Source of the DNA: an uncultured Christensenella sp.
GTDB lineage: Bacteria; Bacillota; Clostridia; Christensenellales; Pumilibacteraceae
DNA length: 64,000 nucleotides
Assembly (NCBI GenBank): GCA_910579205.1
Contig: CAJTTD010000002.1
Span: 174,986 to 238,985 of the forward strand
Direction: 5' to 3'
Shown here: positions 48,168-55,888 of the stretch, one piece after another
How positions within the stretch are numbered: position 1 is the first letter of the stretch
How the letters are laid out: each line of letters starts with the position of its first letter
Translations under genes and position numbers: made by a program
Notes under the pieces: generated by a model
What the model saw: only the letters and a program-made list of their open reading frames with translations
What the model was told of the DNA's origin: nothing
The model's database searches: none

Positions 48168-51038
48168 ATGACGACCAATATAAAAAGAACTTCATGGTTT
48201 GTACGTTTGATGTTTGTCGCTTTCGTCGCAACGCTTGCGGCGGCGACATGCCTTTTGTTTGCGGGCGATCTTTCGCCGTCTGCGGAGGGAGACGAAAACA
48301 TAGGACGTACATATTTCAAACAAGAGCTTAATAACAGCGAGCTTGCTCTGCGTTTTTACGACGTGATAAGCGAGATGTCGGACGAGGGCGGCTTCAACGA
48401 CGGAAAGTACGTTTACGATCTTTCCGATGTGCTTTCCCAAGACGAGATCGCAAAGTACGTGGATAACGCGTCGCCCAAGATCCCCGTCGCGTTCGGCGCG
48501 GCGCGCGATGCGTTTTACATGGATCACCCCGACCTCTTTTACGCCGACGTGTACAAACTGTATTTTACTGCGGGCATGACCGACGGTAAGTACGTCGCGT
48601 TTATAGACAGCGGTCGCGCGGACAATTACTATGTAGACAACACCGTCGATACTGCGGATCAAGTAAACGCAGCAGTGCTAAAATACGAAGAAGCACTCGA
48701 TTCGATAGTCAAGGCGGCAAAGGCGGCGGGCGATACGGTCAAGCAGATCGAATATGTAAACAATAAGCTCGCAACCGAAGTCGAATACGACTACGGCGCA
48801 TACAAAGACGCGCACAACAACGTGGCGTACGACGGATACGTAAACACTTCTTACGGCGCGCTCGTCAACAAGAAAGCTATGTGCGGCGGATACTCACGCG
48901 CGTTTAAGGCGGTTATGGACAGACTGGATATCCCTTGTGTTCTCATTCAAGGCACGGGATACTCGGGCAAGACTGCCAATAAAGATCTTCAAGCCGGACT
49001 CGAAGCGCATATGTGGAACGCCGTCATGCTCGACGGATTGTGGTACGGCGTAGACGTAACTTGGAATTCTTCATCTAACAACAAAGATCAGTATTTGCTG
49101 GTGGGCGATAACGTATTGTCTATATCGCATTTCGAGGACGGCGTTATCTCTTCGTCCGGCTTCGAGCTTAAGTATCCCGCATTGCGTCCGTTCGATCTCG
49201 GCGTAAACGAAGATGGCAACGGATTCGAGTTCAAAGACAGCGGCGTCATAGGAAATACGGAGTTCGGTTACGTTCAAGACCAAGACAATCCGCTTAAGTA
49301 CACTTTGACGCTCGGAGTGTCGTATAACGGCAAAAACTCCCGACAAATGAAGGAAGACGGGCTGTATCTCGCGTACAGATTTTATTACAAAGGCAGCTGG
49401 ATGGACTGGACGGACAAGGAAACCGTTATAAACAGCATGGGGCTGGACGAATCGCAACTTGACAGTTTTTATGCGCAAGAATATAACATTGAGAGAATGG
49501 GCTACGAAGTGCAAAAGGTGCAGTATGCCGTTCTCGATTGCGCACCCAATAACGGGTTCTATTACGACATGTCCAAACTGTCGGGCGGCAGTATATTGAC
49601 AACAAGCTCGGAGTATACGAACGATGCGTTTGAAAAGTATATACCCGCTCCGTATGTCAAAAAGATGACGCCCGACGAAAAGGGACATATAAAGAAATTC
49701 GATCCTATTAAGATCACATTGCAATACAGCGAAAAGCTTGTGTATGCGGAGGGCAAGACCAAAGCCGACGTAGGCGTGGCGGTTACGAGCGCGCAAAGCG
49801 ATATAGATAAATACGTAAAAGTAGAAAACGTCGATTGGAACGAAGAAACGCAAACTCTGTCTTTCGTGTTTACGCCGAGCAAGTCTTACGCACATAACAG
49901 TCTTGCGTACCACTTTATACCCACAAACCTTGTAGGCGAAAAAAGCTTAAAAGTTCCCGAGTCGGGTAGCCTGTCGTTTTTGATGAAACAAGTTGTCTGT
50001 CCCAAAGTATTCAACGACGGCAGATTGTATATGCAAGTGTTCGGTCAGCCTAAGTTCGTAGGCGCAGAAGACATGTCTTTGAACAATTTTATGGACAGCA
50101 ACGGTCAGCCCGTAGTGGGAGATCAGCGCAGTCAAATGATGCTCGTAGTCAACGAGCCGTCCAAATCCGAAACCGACGAAATGATAGACAAGAGCGGGCT
50201 TAAGGACGGAGAGTTGATGGCGAGTTCCACATACCAGATAGATCTCTTGTTGTGCGGAATTGTGCAAAAAGTTCCCGACGGTAGCTATATGCAAGTGGGC
50301 TTCGGCTTCCCCGAAGGATACGGTCCCGAAAGCGCGGGCGTAACGTTCACCGTTTACCACTATACGCGCAATCCCGACGGCACTATCAAAGACTCGGAAG
50401 CGATCCCGTGCGTAGTTACCGAATACGGCATTATAGCCACTGTCAAGAGCTTCAGCCCGTTCATGATATGCGCCGTCAAGTCGGACGGCACGCAGACGGA
50501 CAGAAACGTGTACGCGAGCGTCAACGGCATTGGCGGAAGCATAAACGAAACGACTATCAAATCGGTATCGGAAAACGGAAGCGTATCGTATGTTTTGACC
50601 GCAGACGATGGATACAAAGTCGATCGCGTCATGCTTAACGGCAAAGACATAACCGATACTCTTAACGGCAACAACCTCACCGTTGGCTACGAAATGCTCG
50701 GCAAAGACGACGCCAAGGGCAACAGCGACGTAATAGAAATATCGTTCATTTCTGAACGCGCAGCCAAGTACTATGCGGATAACAACATAGAAGTCAAACA
50801 GCCGAAAATAGTAGTTAGCTCCGACGACATTTTCCAAGCGGCGGCTGTCGATGTTCAAGTATCCGCAGCCCCCGGCAAGAGAAACGTTAAAACGGGCATA
50901 ATAATCACGATAGTGGTTTTGGTCATGATCCTTACCGCGGGCGCGGTAGCGGCGACCGTCATCTTTACCCGCAAAGCCAATGCGGCTAAAGCTACGACCA
51001 ACAAAAAAGTATCCACTCCGCCCAAAAAGCGCAAATAA
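48168..51038 (+). CDS. Surface-anchored transglutaminase-like protein
   Basis: 956 residues from the ATG at 48168 (RBS CGGAGGA). An N-terminal signal or membrane helix (about 10-35); a transglutaminase-like core at about residues 140-330 with MCGGYSRAFKAVM (Cys), AHMWNAVMLDG (His) and YGVDVTWN (Asp), the full triad; then several beta-rich regions, some Ig-like, over about 500 residues; a C-terminal membrane helix (TGIIITIVVLVMILTAGAVA) and a basic tail. Anchored at both ends or by the C-terminus after cleavage. It may crosslink or cut peptides at the cell surface. Monocistronic. Confidence 0.85.
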   Translation: MTTNIKRTSWFVRLMFVAFVATLAAATCLLFAGDLSPSAEGDENIGRTYFKQELNNSELALRFYDVISEMSDEGGFNDGKYVYDLSDVLSQDEIAKYVDNASPKIPVAFGAARDAFYMDHPDLFYADVYKLYFTAGMTDGKYVAFIDSGRADNYYVDNTVDTADQVNAAVLKYEEALDSIVKAAKAAGDTVKQIEYVNNKLATEVEYDYGAYKDAHNNVAYDGYVNTSYGALVNKKAMCGGYSRAFKAVMDRLDIPCVLIQGTGYSGKTANKDLQAGLEAHMWNAVMLDGLWYGVDVTWNSSSNNKDQYLLVGDNVLSISHFEDGVISSSGFELKYPALRPFDLGVNEDGNGFEFKDSGVIGNTEFGYVQDQDNPLKYTLTLGVSYNGKNSRQMKEDGLYLAYRFYYKGSWMDWTDKETVINSMGLDESQLDSFYAQEYNIERMGYEVQKVQYAVLDCAPNNGFYYDMSKLSGGSILTTSSEYTNDAFEKYIPAPYVKKMTPDEKGHIKKFDPIKITLQYSEKLVYAEGKTKADVGVAVTSAQSDIDKYVKVENVDWNEETQTLSFVFTPSKSYAHNSLAYHFIPTNLVGEKSLKVPESGSLSFLMKQVVCPKVFNDGRLYMQVFGQPKFVGAEDMSLNNFMDSNGQPVVGDQRSQMMLVVNEPSKSETDEMIDKSGLKDGELMASSTYQIDLLLCGIVQKVPDGSYMQVGFGFPEGYGPESAGVTFTVYHYTRNPDGTIKDSEAIPCVVTEYGIIATVKSFSPFMICAVKSDGTQTDRNVYASVNGIGGSINETTIKSVSENGSVSYVLTADDGYKVDRVMLNGKDITDTLNGNNLTVGYEMLGKDDAKGNSDVIEISFISERAAKYYADNNIEVKQPKIVVSSDDIFQAAAVDVQVSAAPGKRNVKTGIIITIVVLVMILTAGAVAATVIFTRKANAAKATTNKKVSTPPKKRK

Positions 51039-51056
51039 GTCCAAACGGCTTGTAAC

Positions 51057-51090
51057 GATACCGACGGCTATACCGTCGGTATTTTTATAT
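51057..51090 (+). terminator. Rho-independent terminator after the transglutaminase-like gene
   Basis: ATACCGACGG (51058-51067) pairs with CCGTCGGTAT (51073-51082), then T5. Confidence 0.9.
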
Positions 51091-51140
51091 GCGAAAAAAC
51101 GCCGTTGAACGTTTGAGCGCATGTATCTAACGCTAACTTC

Positions 51141-51169
51141 TTTACATTGGCCGTCGCGTTTGATATAAT
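51141..51169 (+). promoter_or_regulatory. Promoter of the GNAT gene, predicted leaderless
   Basis: TTTACA 51141-51146, spacer 17, TATAAT 51164-51169. The ATG at 51176 is 7 bases after the -10 box. Confidence 0.72.
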
Positions 51170-51175
51170 CGTGAT

Positions 51176-51655
51176 ATGGATAACATATTGACCATACGCA
51201 GAGCGGCAGCTACGGATATAGAACGAATAGGCGAACTGCTTTACCAAGTGCATAAGGTGCACAACGACGCGCGTCCCGATCTGTTTAAGACGGGCGCAAA
51301 AAAGTATACGGACGAACAGTTGTCGGAGATACTGAAAGACGAAAATAAGCCCGTGTTCGTTGCGACGCGCGGCGGTAGTGTTTGCGGGTATGCGTTTTGT
51401 ATTGCCATGGATAACGGCGGCATCGAAAACATGTGCAACGTTAAAACGCTTTACATAGACGATCTGTGCGTGGACGAAAAAGCTCGCGGCGGCGGGATAG
51501 GTAAAGCGCTTTTCGATCATGTGGTCGAGCATGCCAAAGCCAACGATTTCTATAATGTAACATTGAATGTGTGGGCGGACAATGAAAACGCCGTCGCTTT
51601 TTATAAAAAGATAGGCTTGCGCATACAGAAAATAGACATGGAAAAAATTTTATAG
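51176..51655 (+). CDS. GNAT-family N-acetyltransferase
   Basis: 159 residues. The GNAT fold is shown by IRRAAATDIERIGELL at the start, the strand LYIDDLCVDEKARGGGIGKA with the acetyl-CoA loop (R/Q-x-x-G-x-G/A as RGGGIG), and NVWADNENAVAFYKKIGL near the end. Acetylates an unknown amine. No RBS precedes the ATG, and the promoter predicts a leaderless mRNA. The gene is followed by a 75- to 80-base element repeated at 54.7 kb. Confidence 0.88.
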   Translation: MDNILTIRRAAATDIERIGELLYQVHKVHNDARPDLFKTGAKKYTDEQLSEILKDENKPVFVATRGGSVCGYAFCIAMDNGGIENMCNVKTLYIDDLCVDEKARGGGIGKALFDHVVEHAKANDFYNVTLNVWADNENAVAFYKKIGLRIQKIDMEKIL

Positions 51656-51681
51656 CGCTCGGCGCATGTAATCGCCGTTTA

Positions 51682-51763
51682 CGCTTTTGCCGATCGTTTG
51701 TAATGTCTCGGTACGGGCGTTTGCCGCTAAAGCCTTGCGGAAGTCAGACCCCCGAATGGCTGA
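51682..51763. repeat. Diverged repeat, copy A
   Basis: It shares CGCTTTTGCCGATCGTTT-like bases and the core GCCGCTAAAGCCTTGCGGAA, then GAATGGCTGAC, with copy B at 54721-54793. Both copies are intergenic and in the same orientation. Confidence 0.6.
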
Positions 51764-51797
51764 CTATCACATGAGAAGGAGATATCAGTAAATAATC

Positions 51798-52301
51798 ATG
51801 AGCAAAGTAAAAACGTCGGCAAGTTCTTTGGGCGATAAAATATGCGAATTGAGAAAACAGAAAGGGCTTTCGCAAGAAGCGCTCGGCGATATGATAGGTG
51901 TGTCGCGCCAAGCGATATCGAAATGGGAATTAGGCGAAATGTCTCCCAATTGGGATAATATCAGTCAACTGAGTAAATTCTTTGACGTCGGTTTAAATTA
52001 TTTTTCGGACGGCGAACACGCCGCCGATGAAAAGAACGTCGCGGCAACAAATACGCGCGGCAGATTTAAGCTGTGGCTCACGTTGTCCGTAATAGGCGGT
52101 ATAGCATTGATCGCGCTTACTGTTTTTACCGTATGCATGGGCTTGATAATTGTAACGAGCAATGTGGGAAATCAAGTAATACAAACAACGAATGCCGAAA
52201 AGTGGGAGCTGATATTACTTATAGCGGCATGTTTCGTGCTATTGATCGCGGAAATCGTTTTTATAGTTTTTACCGTTAAAAACTATCGTTGTAAACATTA
52301 A
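51798..52301 (+). CDS. XRE-family regulator with two membrane helices
   Basis: 167 residues. N-terminal Cro/CI-type HTH (residues 12-66: LRKQKGLSQEALGDMIGVSR, QAISKWELGE) and, after a short linker, two hydrophobic helices (about 92-118 and 136-160). It would thus be a membrane-bound DNA-binding protein. An AAGGAG lies 16 bases before the ATG, which is further than normal; an in-frame stop right upstream excludes a longer form. It heads a patch of small membrane proteins and may sense the envelope. Confidence 0.85.
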   Translation: MSKVKTSASSLGDKICELRKQKGLSQEALGDMIGVSRQAISKWELGEMSPNWDNISQLSKFFDVGLNYFSDGEHAADEKNVAATNTRGRFKLWLTLSVIGGIALIALTVFTVCMGLIIVTSNVGNQVIQTTNAEKWELILLIAACFVLLIAEIVFIVFTVKNYRCKH

Positions 52302-52326
52302 TTGACAAATTGCCAATAAAACTTTC

Positions 52327-52355
52327 TTGTCTTTTACTGCTTATCGATCTATAAT
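52327..52355 (+). promoter_or_regulatory. Sigma-A promoter of the small membrane protein pair
   Basis: TTGTCT 52327-52332, spacer 17, TATAAT 52350-52355. Confidence 0.78.
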
Positions 52356-52403
52356 TATGCAGTAGTTTTATGCAACTCGTCGATACATTGCAGTGGGGTA
52401 AAA

Positions 52404-52913
52404 ATGGGAAAAGTAAAATTTATTCTGTTTAATAGCTTCGTTTATTTTTTTAGTGCTTTATTGTGTTCGTTGGGTGTGATTCATTATTTTGACGATCATG
52501 GTAAAGCGGATGCCATTAGGAGCGGTGTCGTAGTGCAAGCAGAATGGGTGGGAATAGTTCCTAATTCTCATGGACAGCACGCAGCCACATATGATTTGGG
52601 ATATGAATATATTGATGAAAAAGGAATGACATATCGTGAAAAATGTATTTTTGGTTTAAGTAGCATTGACGAAGCCGAATCGTACATCGGTAAGAAAGTA
52701 GATATTTATATAGACGGCAAAGGACACAGTATAGCAGTATATAAAGCTAATGACTTCAATCAAAATTTTGCTTGGACACTTATGGGTATTGCAATAGGTA
52801 TAGCCGTATGTTACACGGTAGGACTTATAATATGGGGCGTCGTCAGCAATCGGCGAAAAAAGCGCGGCAAGAACGAAGATACGCCGAGCGACATAGCCCA
52901 AACAAACGAGTGA
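52404..52913 (+). CDS. DUF3592-like membrane protein, copy 1
   Basis: 169 residues: a membrane helix at 5-28, an outside beta domain of about 95 residues, a second helix at about 122-147, and a charged tail. The outside domain ends in VDIYIDGKGHSIAVYKANDF, nearly the same as in the second copy at 53051, so the two are paralogues. The layout fits DUF3592. Function unknown. Codon use is AT-richer than in the flanking core genes. RBS GGGG is weak. Confidence 0.65.
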   Translation: MGKVKFILFNSFVYFFSALLCSLGVIHYFDDHGKADAIRSGVVVQAEWVGIVPNSHGQHAATYDLGYEYIDEKGMTYREKCIFGLSSIDEAESYIGKKVDIYIDGKGHSIAVYKANDFNQNFAWTLMGIAIGIAVCYTVGLIIWGVVSNRRKKRGKNEDTPSDIAQTNE

Positions 52914-52943
52914 TCGAATAACACAAAACAAAAGGAGCACATC

Positions 52944-53039
52944 ATGGAAAAACTAACCGCTAAGAATATGGAAATTATCATTATAAGTTGTATAAGTTCG
53001 TGCATATCAATAGTTTCTGCTTTGGCGCGAGAGTTTTAG
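52944..53039 (+). CDS. 31-residue hydrophobic small protein
   Basis: ATG at 52944 with a strong RBS AAAGGAG 8 bases upstream, and TAG at 53037. The peptide starts MEKLTAKNME and continues with a hydrophobic stretch rich in Ile and Ser (IIIISCISSCISIVSALA). It sits between the two related membrane protein genes and in the same direction. A small membrane peptide is likely; it could also be a leader peptide for the next gene, whose RBS overlaps its end. Function unknown. Confidence 0.5.
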   Translation: MEKLTAKNMEIIIISCISSCISIVSALAREF

Positions 53040-53050
53040 GAGTGTTTGGT

Positions 53051-53533
53051 ATGGATATAGTAAAAAAAATACTTATTATATTAGCTATATATGCGGTGTT
53101 GGGTTTTGTACTATTGATATTTATATATGGTTATCGTCAAGATGTTGGAAAACAAGAAGCTATAGAAAAACAAGAAAAAGTTGTAGCCACTGTAACAAGT
53201 TTAGATCCGCATATATTGGAAGGTCTTTATGATACGGTATACGATGTAGTTTATGAATACTATGATAAAAATGGAACGCATTATTGGGGTATTATTGTGC
53301 TTAGAACATCTGACATCGATTATGCAAAATCGCTCATAGGAACTGAAGTCGAAATTTACATAGACGGCAAAGGCTCTTGTATCAGAGTTTCGGAAGTTGA
53401 AAATTTTAATGTAACATATTACAAAAATTGGTGTATTATTATGGGCGCAGTCATAGCGGCTTATACGGTGGTGTGGATCGCTTTGGTCATTCGCTCTAAT
53501 ATAACGACCGTACCTAAGGACAAGACAAGGTGA
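53051..53533 (+). CDS. DUF3592-like membrane protein, copy 2
   Basis: 160 residues from the ATG at 53051 (RBS AGGAG). Same plan as copy 1: N-terminal helix (about 4-26), an outside beta domain with VEIYIDGKGSCIRVSEVENF, and a second helix (about 124-148) before a short basic tail. It differs from copy 1 in the loop regions, so the duplication is old. AT-rich codon use suggests a history apart from the core genome. Confidence 0.65.
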   Translation: MDIVKKILIILAIYAVLGFVLLIFIYGYRQDVGKQEAIEKQEKVVATVTSLDPHILEGLYDTVYDVVYEYYDKNGTHYWGIIVLRTSDIDYAKSLIGTEVEIYIDGKGSCIRVSEVENFNVTYYKNWCIIMGAVIAAYTVVWIALVIRSNITTVPKDKTR

Positions 53534-53612
53534 TCGCTCAATAGGGCATATAGCGACTTGCTGTTCGCTAAAGTGAAGAACATATCATACACGACGGCGG
53601 CTCAAAATAAAA

Positions 53613-54662
53613 TTATTGAATTATGCGTTTGCAATATCCGTTTATCAAATATATTATATAGTCGTCTTTATCGAAAAGCCGCATGCTCTTTGCGTCGCCG
53701 ATTTTTTTAACGATCTCGTTTATAGGCGTTGTTGCGCCGACTTTTTGAGCGATGCTATTGTTTTGCAGATAATTACTTATGACGGTGTTTGCGCCGTCTG
53801 TCTTTAAGTTGCCCAATCGCCAATACGGCGTAGGCGTGCTTATGTTCGGGTATACGTCAAAGCCGTTGTTTACGTAAAAAGCGGGTTCGCCGCTTGTAAA
53901 ATCGTTTATCGACGTATCGCATATCAATTCGTCGTAAAGCTCGCTTTCCGCTCGTCCGAAAATGACAGACAGATCGTCTGTATTAAAATATTCGAGCGTA
54001 AAGTTTTTGAGCAATGCGGGTATTTTTTCCAAGTCGTCGGGCGTTACGCGGATATCGTATAGTTTCTCGTTTTCGCCGTCGCAAGACCCTTGATGCACAA
54101 AACAAGAGAATTTACCGCCGAAAGACTTGCAACGGTCTACGTAGTTATTTTGTTCTATCAGCTTTTCTATCTGCGGCAATTCGTCGATATTGCTTTTGTT
54201 TACAAAAATCTGCACGCGGGGAGACATGCCGTTTTCTATCAGTATATCCATCGCTCGAAGTATTTCTTTGTACGCGCCCCGTCTGCCCGTATAATGATCG
54301 GTAGTCGCTTCGCCGCCGAATAACGTGATCTGCGCGCATTTCATTCCGAGCGCCGCCAGCCACTTTACATAGTTGTCGTCGCGCACCAAGCGGAATACGC
54401 TTACCAATTCAAAATGCGGCGTAACAAAGTCGGACAATTCGGTTCGGAGCTGCCACAAACGCGAATAATTATCTTTATAATCTGGTTCGCGATACCAGTC
54501 GAATATTTCCATTTTATCCGCATGCGGACGAAAAGCTTGCGCGACGTAAATTAAATCGTTCTCCGCCAAGTTTCCGTTAGGCGTGTGTCCTACCCAGCAA
54601 TGTTTGCAGCGGTTAGGGCAGCCGTACATATCCAATGCCACCGTCAGTTTATTGAATTTCAT
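53613..54662 (-). CDS. Radical SAM protein
   Basis: 349 residues. The cluster motif is CPNRCKHC (C-x3-C-x2-C) at residues 15-22, close to the N-terminus, followed by a partial TIM barrel with LFGGEATTDHY and RVQIFVNKSN. The C-terminal third has no clear auxiliary cluster motif (only scattered Cys), so it is not an obvious SPASM protein. Substrate unknown; no short precursor peptide was found beside it. It has its own promoter and an RBS CGGAAGAA. Confidence 0.82.
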   Translation of the reverse strand: MKFNKLTVALDMYGCPNRCKHCWVGHTPNGNLAENDLIYVAQAFRPHADKMEIFDWYREPDYKDNYSRLWQLRTELSDFVTPHFELVSVFRLVRDDNYVKWLAALGMKCAQITLFGGEATTDHYTGRRGAYKEILRAMDILIENGMSPRVQIFVNKSNIDELPQIEKLIEQNNYVDRCKSFGGKFSCFVHQGSCDGENEKLYDIRVTPDDLEKIPALLKNFTLEYFNTDDLSVIFGRAESELYDELICDTSINDFTSGEPAFYVNNGFDVYPNISTPTPYWRLGNLKTDGANTVISNYLQNNSIAQKVGATTPINEIVKKIGDAKSMRLFDKDDYIIYLINGYCKRIIQ

Positions 54663-54687
54663 AATATTTCTTCCGTGATTTTTTTAA

Positions 54688-54716
54688 ATTATATCAATTT
54701 TTAACGGCAAAGTCAA
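54688..54716 (-). promoter_or_regulatory. Promoter of the radical SAM gene
   Basis: On the minus strand TTGACT (54716-54711), spacer 17, TATAAT (54693-54688). Confidence 0.82.
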
Positions 54717-54720
54717 GCGG

Positions 54721-54793
54721 CGCTTTTGACGGTCGTTATCACACCGCGTTCGCCGCTAAAACCTTGCGGAAGTTCGAGTCCAGAATGGCTAAC
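54721..54793. repeat. Diverged repeat, copy B
   Basis: See copy A at 51682. Core GCCGCTAAAACCTTGCGGAA, then GAATGGCTAAC. It lies between the radical SAM promoter and the 3' end of the DUF4304-like gene. Confidence 0.6.
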
Positions 54794-54801
54794 CGAACAA
54801 A

Positions 54802-55290
54802 TCACTTTTTACTCATTTTGTTCCACCATTTATAGGCTTTACGCATTTGTTTATTAACTTTATTGCAAACCCGTTTATAAATATTCTGGTCGGCTTTTTG
54901 AACGCGAATATCAAAAAGCCCCTTCTTATAAGTTTCTGCTTTTTTGTCGCTCACGCCTAAATATAGCCCCCAGCTAAAATACACATCCGTATAAAAAAAC
55001 AAATGGTCGAAATTGCCCTCTAATCGATATATTTTATTGCAATTTCCCGTTACGATTTCGTTATAATTGCCGTTGAAATGGGTGTGATTGTTGTTATCAT
55101 CGCGTAAATATGCGGTAGAAATATCGACATAAAAAGCATTGCCGTATTTATAAGTGGTAAACGAAATGATATCGATCCTATCGGAATAGGCTCGTCTGTA
55201 ATTAGGGTATTCTCCGCCAAACCCATTTTCTTGCAAATGCGGAACAACATATTTTAGTAATGCTTTTTTCATTTCTGTGCTTTGGCTCAT
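54802..55290 (-). CDS. DUF4304-like protein
   Basis: 162 residues, no signal peptide or membrane helix. The N-terminal LLKYVVPHLQENGFGG, then an aromatic-rich beta region (IDIISFTTYKYGNAFYVDIS, RLEGNFDHLFFY) and a basic helical end (VNKQMRKAYKWWNKM) fit the general look of DUF4304, a family of unknown role often seen in accessory regions, sometimes as candidate immunity proteins. Assignment by eye only. Confidence 0.5.
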   Translation of the reverse strand: MSQSTEMKKALLKYVVPHLQENGFGGEYPNYRRAYSDRIDIISFTTYKYGNAFYVDISTAYLRDDNNNHTHFNGNYNEIVTGNCNKIYRLEGNFDHLFFYTDVYFSWGLYLGVSDKKAETYKKGLFDIRVQKADQNIYKRVCNKVNKQMRKAYKWWNKMSKK

Positions 55291-55314
55291 GATAATGCAA
55301 CCCCATTTTTTGTA

Positions 55315-55343
55315 ATTATATATAATTAAAAGATAAAAGTCAA
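55315..55343 (-). promoter_or_regulatory. Promoter of the DUF4304-like gene
   Basis: On the minus strand TTGACT (55343-55338), spacer 17, TATAAT (55320-55315). Confidence 0.8.
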
Positions 55344-55451
55344 ATAAACGGCGTTTCGGCGTGCTTGTATGTCTAATAGGCAGTGCAATGCCGTACTTCT
55401 CCTAATCATATGCGGATACGATGTGTGGCTCGTCTTTCTCAAGCGTGGTGA

Positions 55452-55560
55452 ACTATTCGGTCAAGATCCGATCGAATAGTTCGATTTCAGACCGAATAGT
55501 TTAATTCGCGACCGACTATTGCATAAGTTGATTGAATGGTTCAAAAGTTGACCGAATAGC
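55452..55560 (+). repeat. Phased 20-bp array of a 10-bp motif upstream of the Rhs locus
   Basis: The motif ACCGAATAGT or a close variant begins at 55471, 55491, 55511, 55531 and 55551, exactly 20 bases apart, with unrelated 10-base spacers. One inverted copy (ACTATTCGGT) is at 55452-55461, forming a hairpin with the first unit. The array stops directly at a perfect -35 box. The 20-base phase equals about two helical turns, so bound proteins would sit on one face. Confidence 0.8.
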
Positions 55561-55563
55561 ACA

Positions 55564-55593
55564 TTGACAAATAAGATTTTACGGTGTTACGCT
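55564..55593 (+). promoter_or_regulatory. Candidate activator-dependent promoter of the Rhs locus
   Basis: TTGACA 55564-55569, spacer 18, weak -10 TACGCT 55588-55593. The poor -10 next to a repeat array suggests positive control. Confidence 0.5.
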
Positions 55594-55626
55594 GTTATGG
55601 AACAAAAAACCACAAAGGAGAAACCG

Positions 55627-55887
55627 ATGAGTGAGAGTAAAAGCAGTTCCAAGTTATGCAAAACAGCAATGGCAGCTTCGATGACAACGGGCATTGCCGA
55701 GCTAACGCAAAGTAATTCCGCGGGCGTCAGCGCAACGGAAACCGATAACGACGAACGCATAAATATGGCGGCGGATATAAAACAAGGACATAAGCGGCAA
55801 GTCAATTTTATTGAAATGCTCAAAAATTTCAAAGCGAGAATAAACGGTGTCAACAGTATTGTGGATGATATTATGGGTGGTAAATAA
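55627..55887 (+). CDS. Small protein of unknown function before the Rhs gene
   Basis: 86 residues from the ATG at 55627, which has RBS AAAGGAG; an ATG at 55597 in the same frame is possible. The first half is Ser/Thr/Lys-rich and looks disordered (MSESKSSSKLCKTAMAASMT); the second half is an amphipathic helix region (NFIEMLKNFKARINGVNSIV). It ends one base before the start of the large gene. It may be an adaptor or chaperone of the Rhs protein. Not recognised. Confidence 0.55.
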   Translation: MSESKSSSKLCKTAMAASMTTGIAELTQSNSAGVSATETDNDERINMAADIKQGHKRQVNFIEMLKNFKARINGVNSIVDDIMGGK

Positions 55888-55888
55888 T

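Noticed and set aside
54760..54795. tRNA-like T-arm (GTTCGAGTCC) in repeat copy B
   Set aside because: The bases on both sides do not form a T-stem, no acceptor or anticodon arm can be drawn, and copy A has changed the same bases.
55452..55560. CRISPR array
   Set aside because: Repeat units are only 10 bases with 10-base spacers, no cas genes are near, and the array abuts a promoter.
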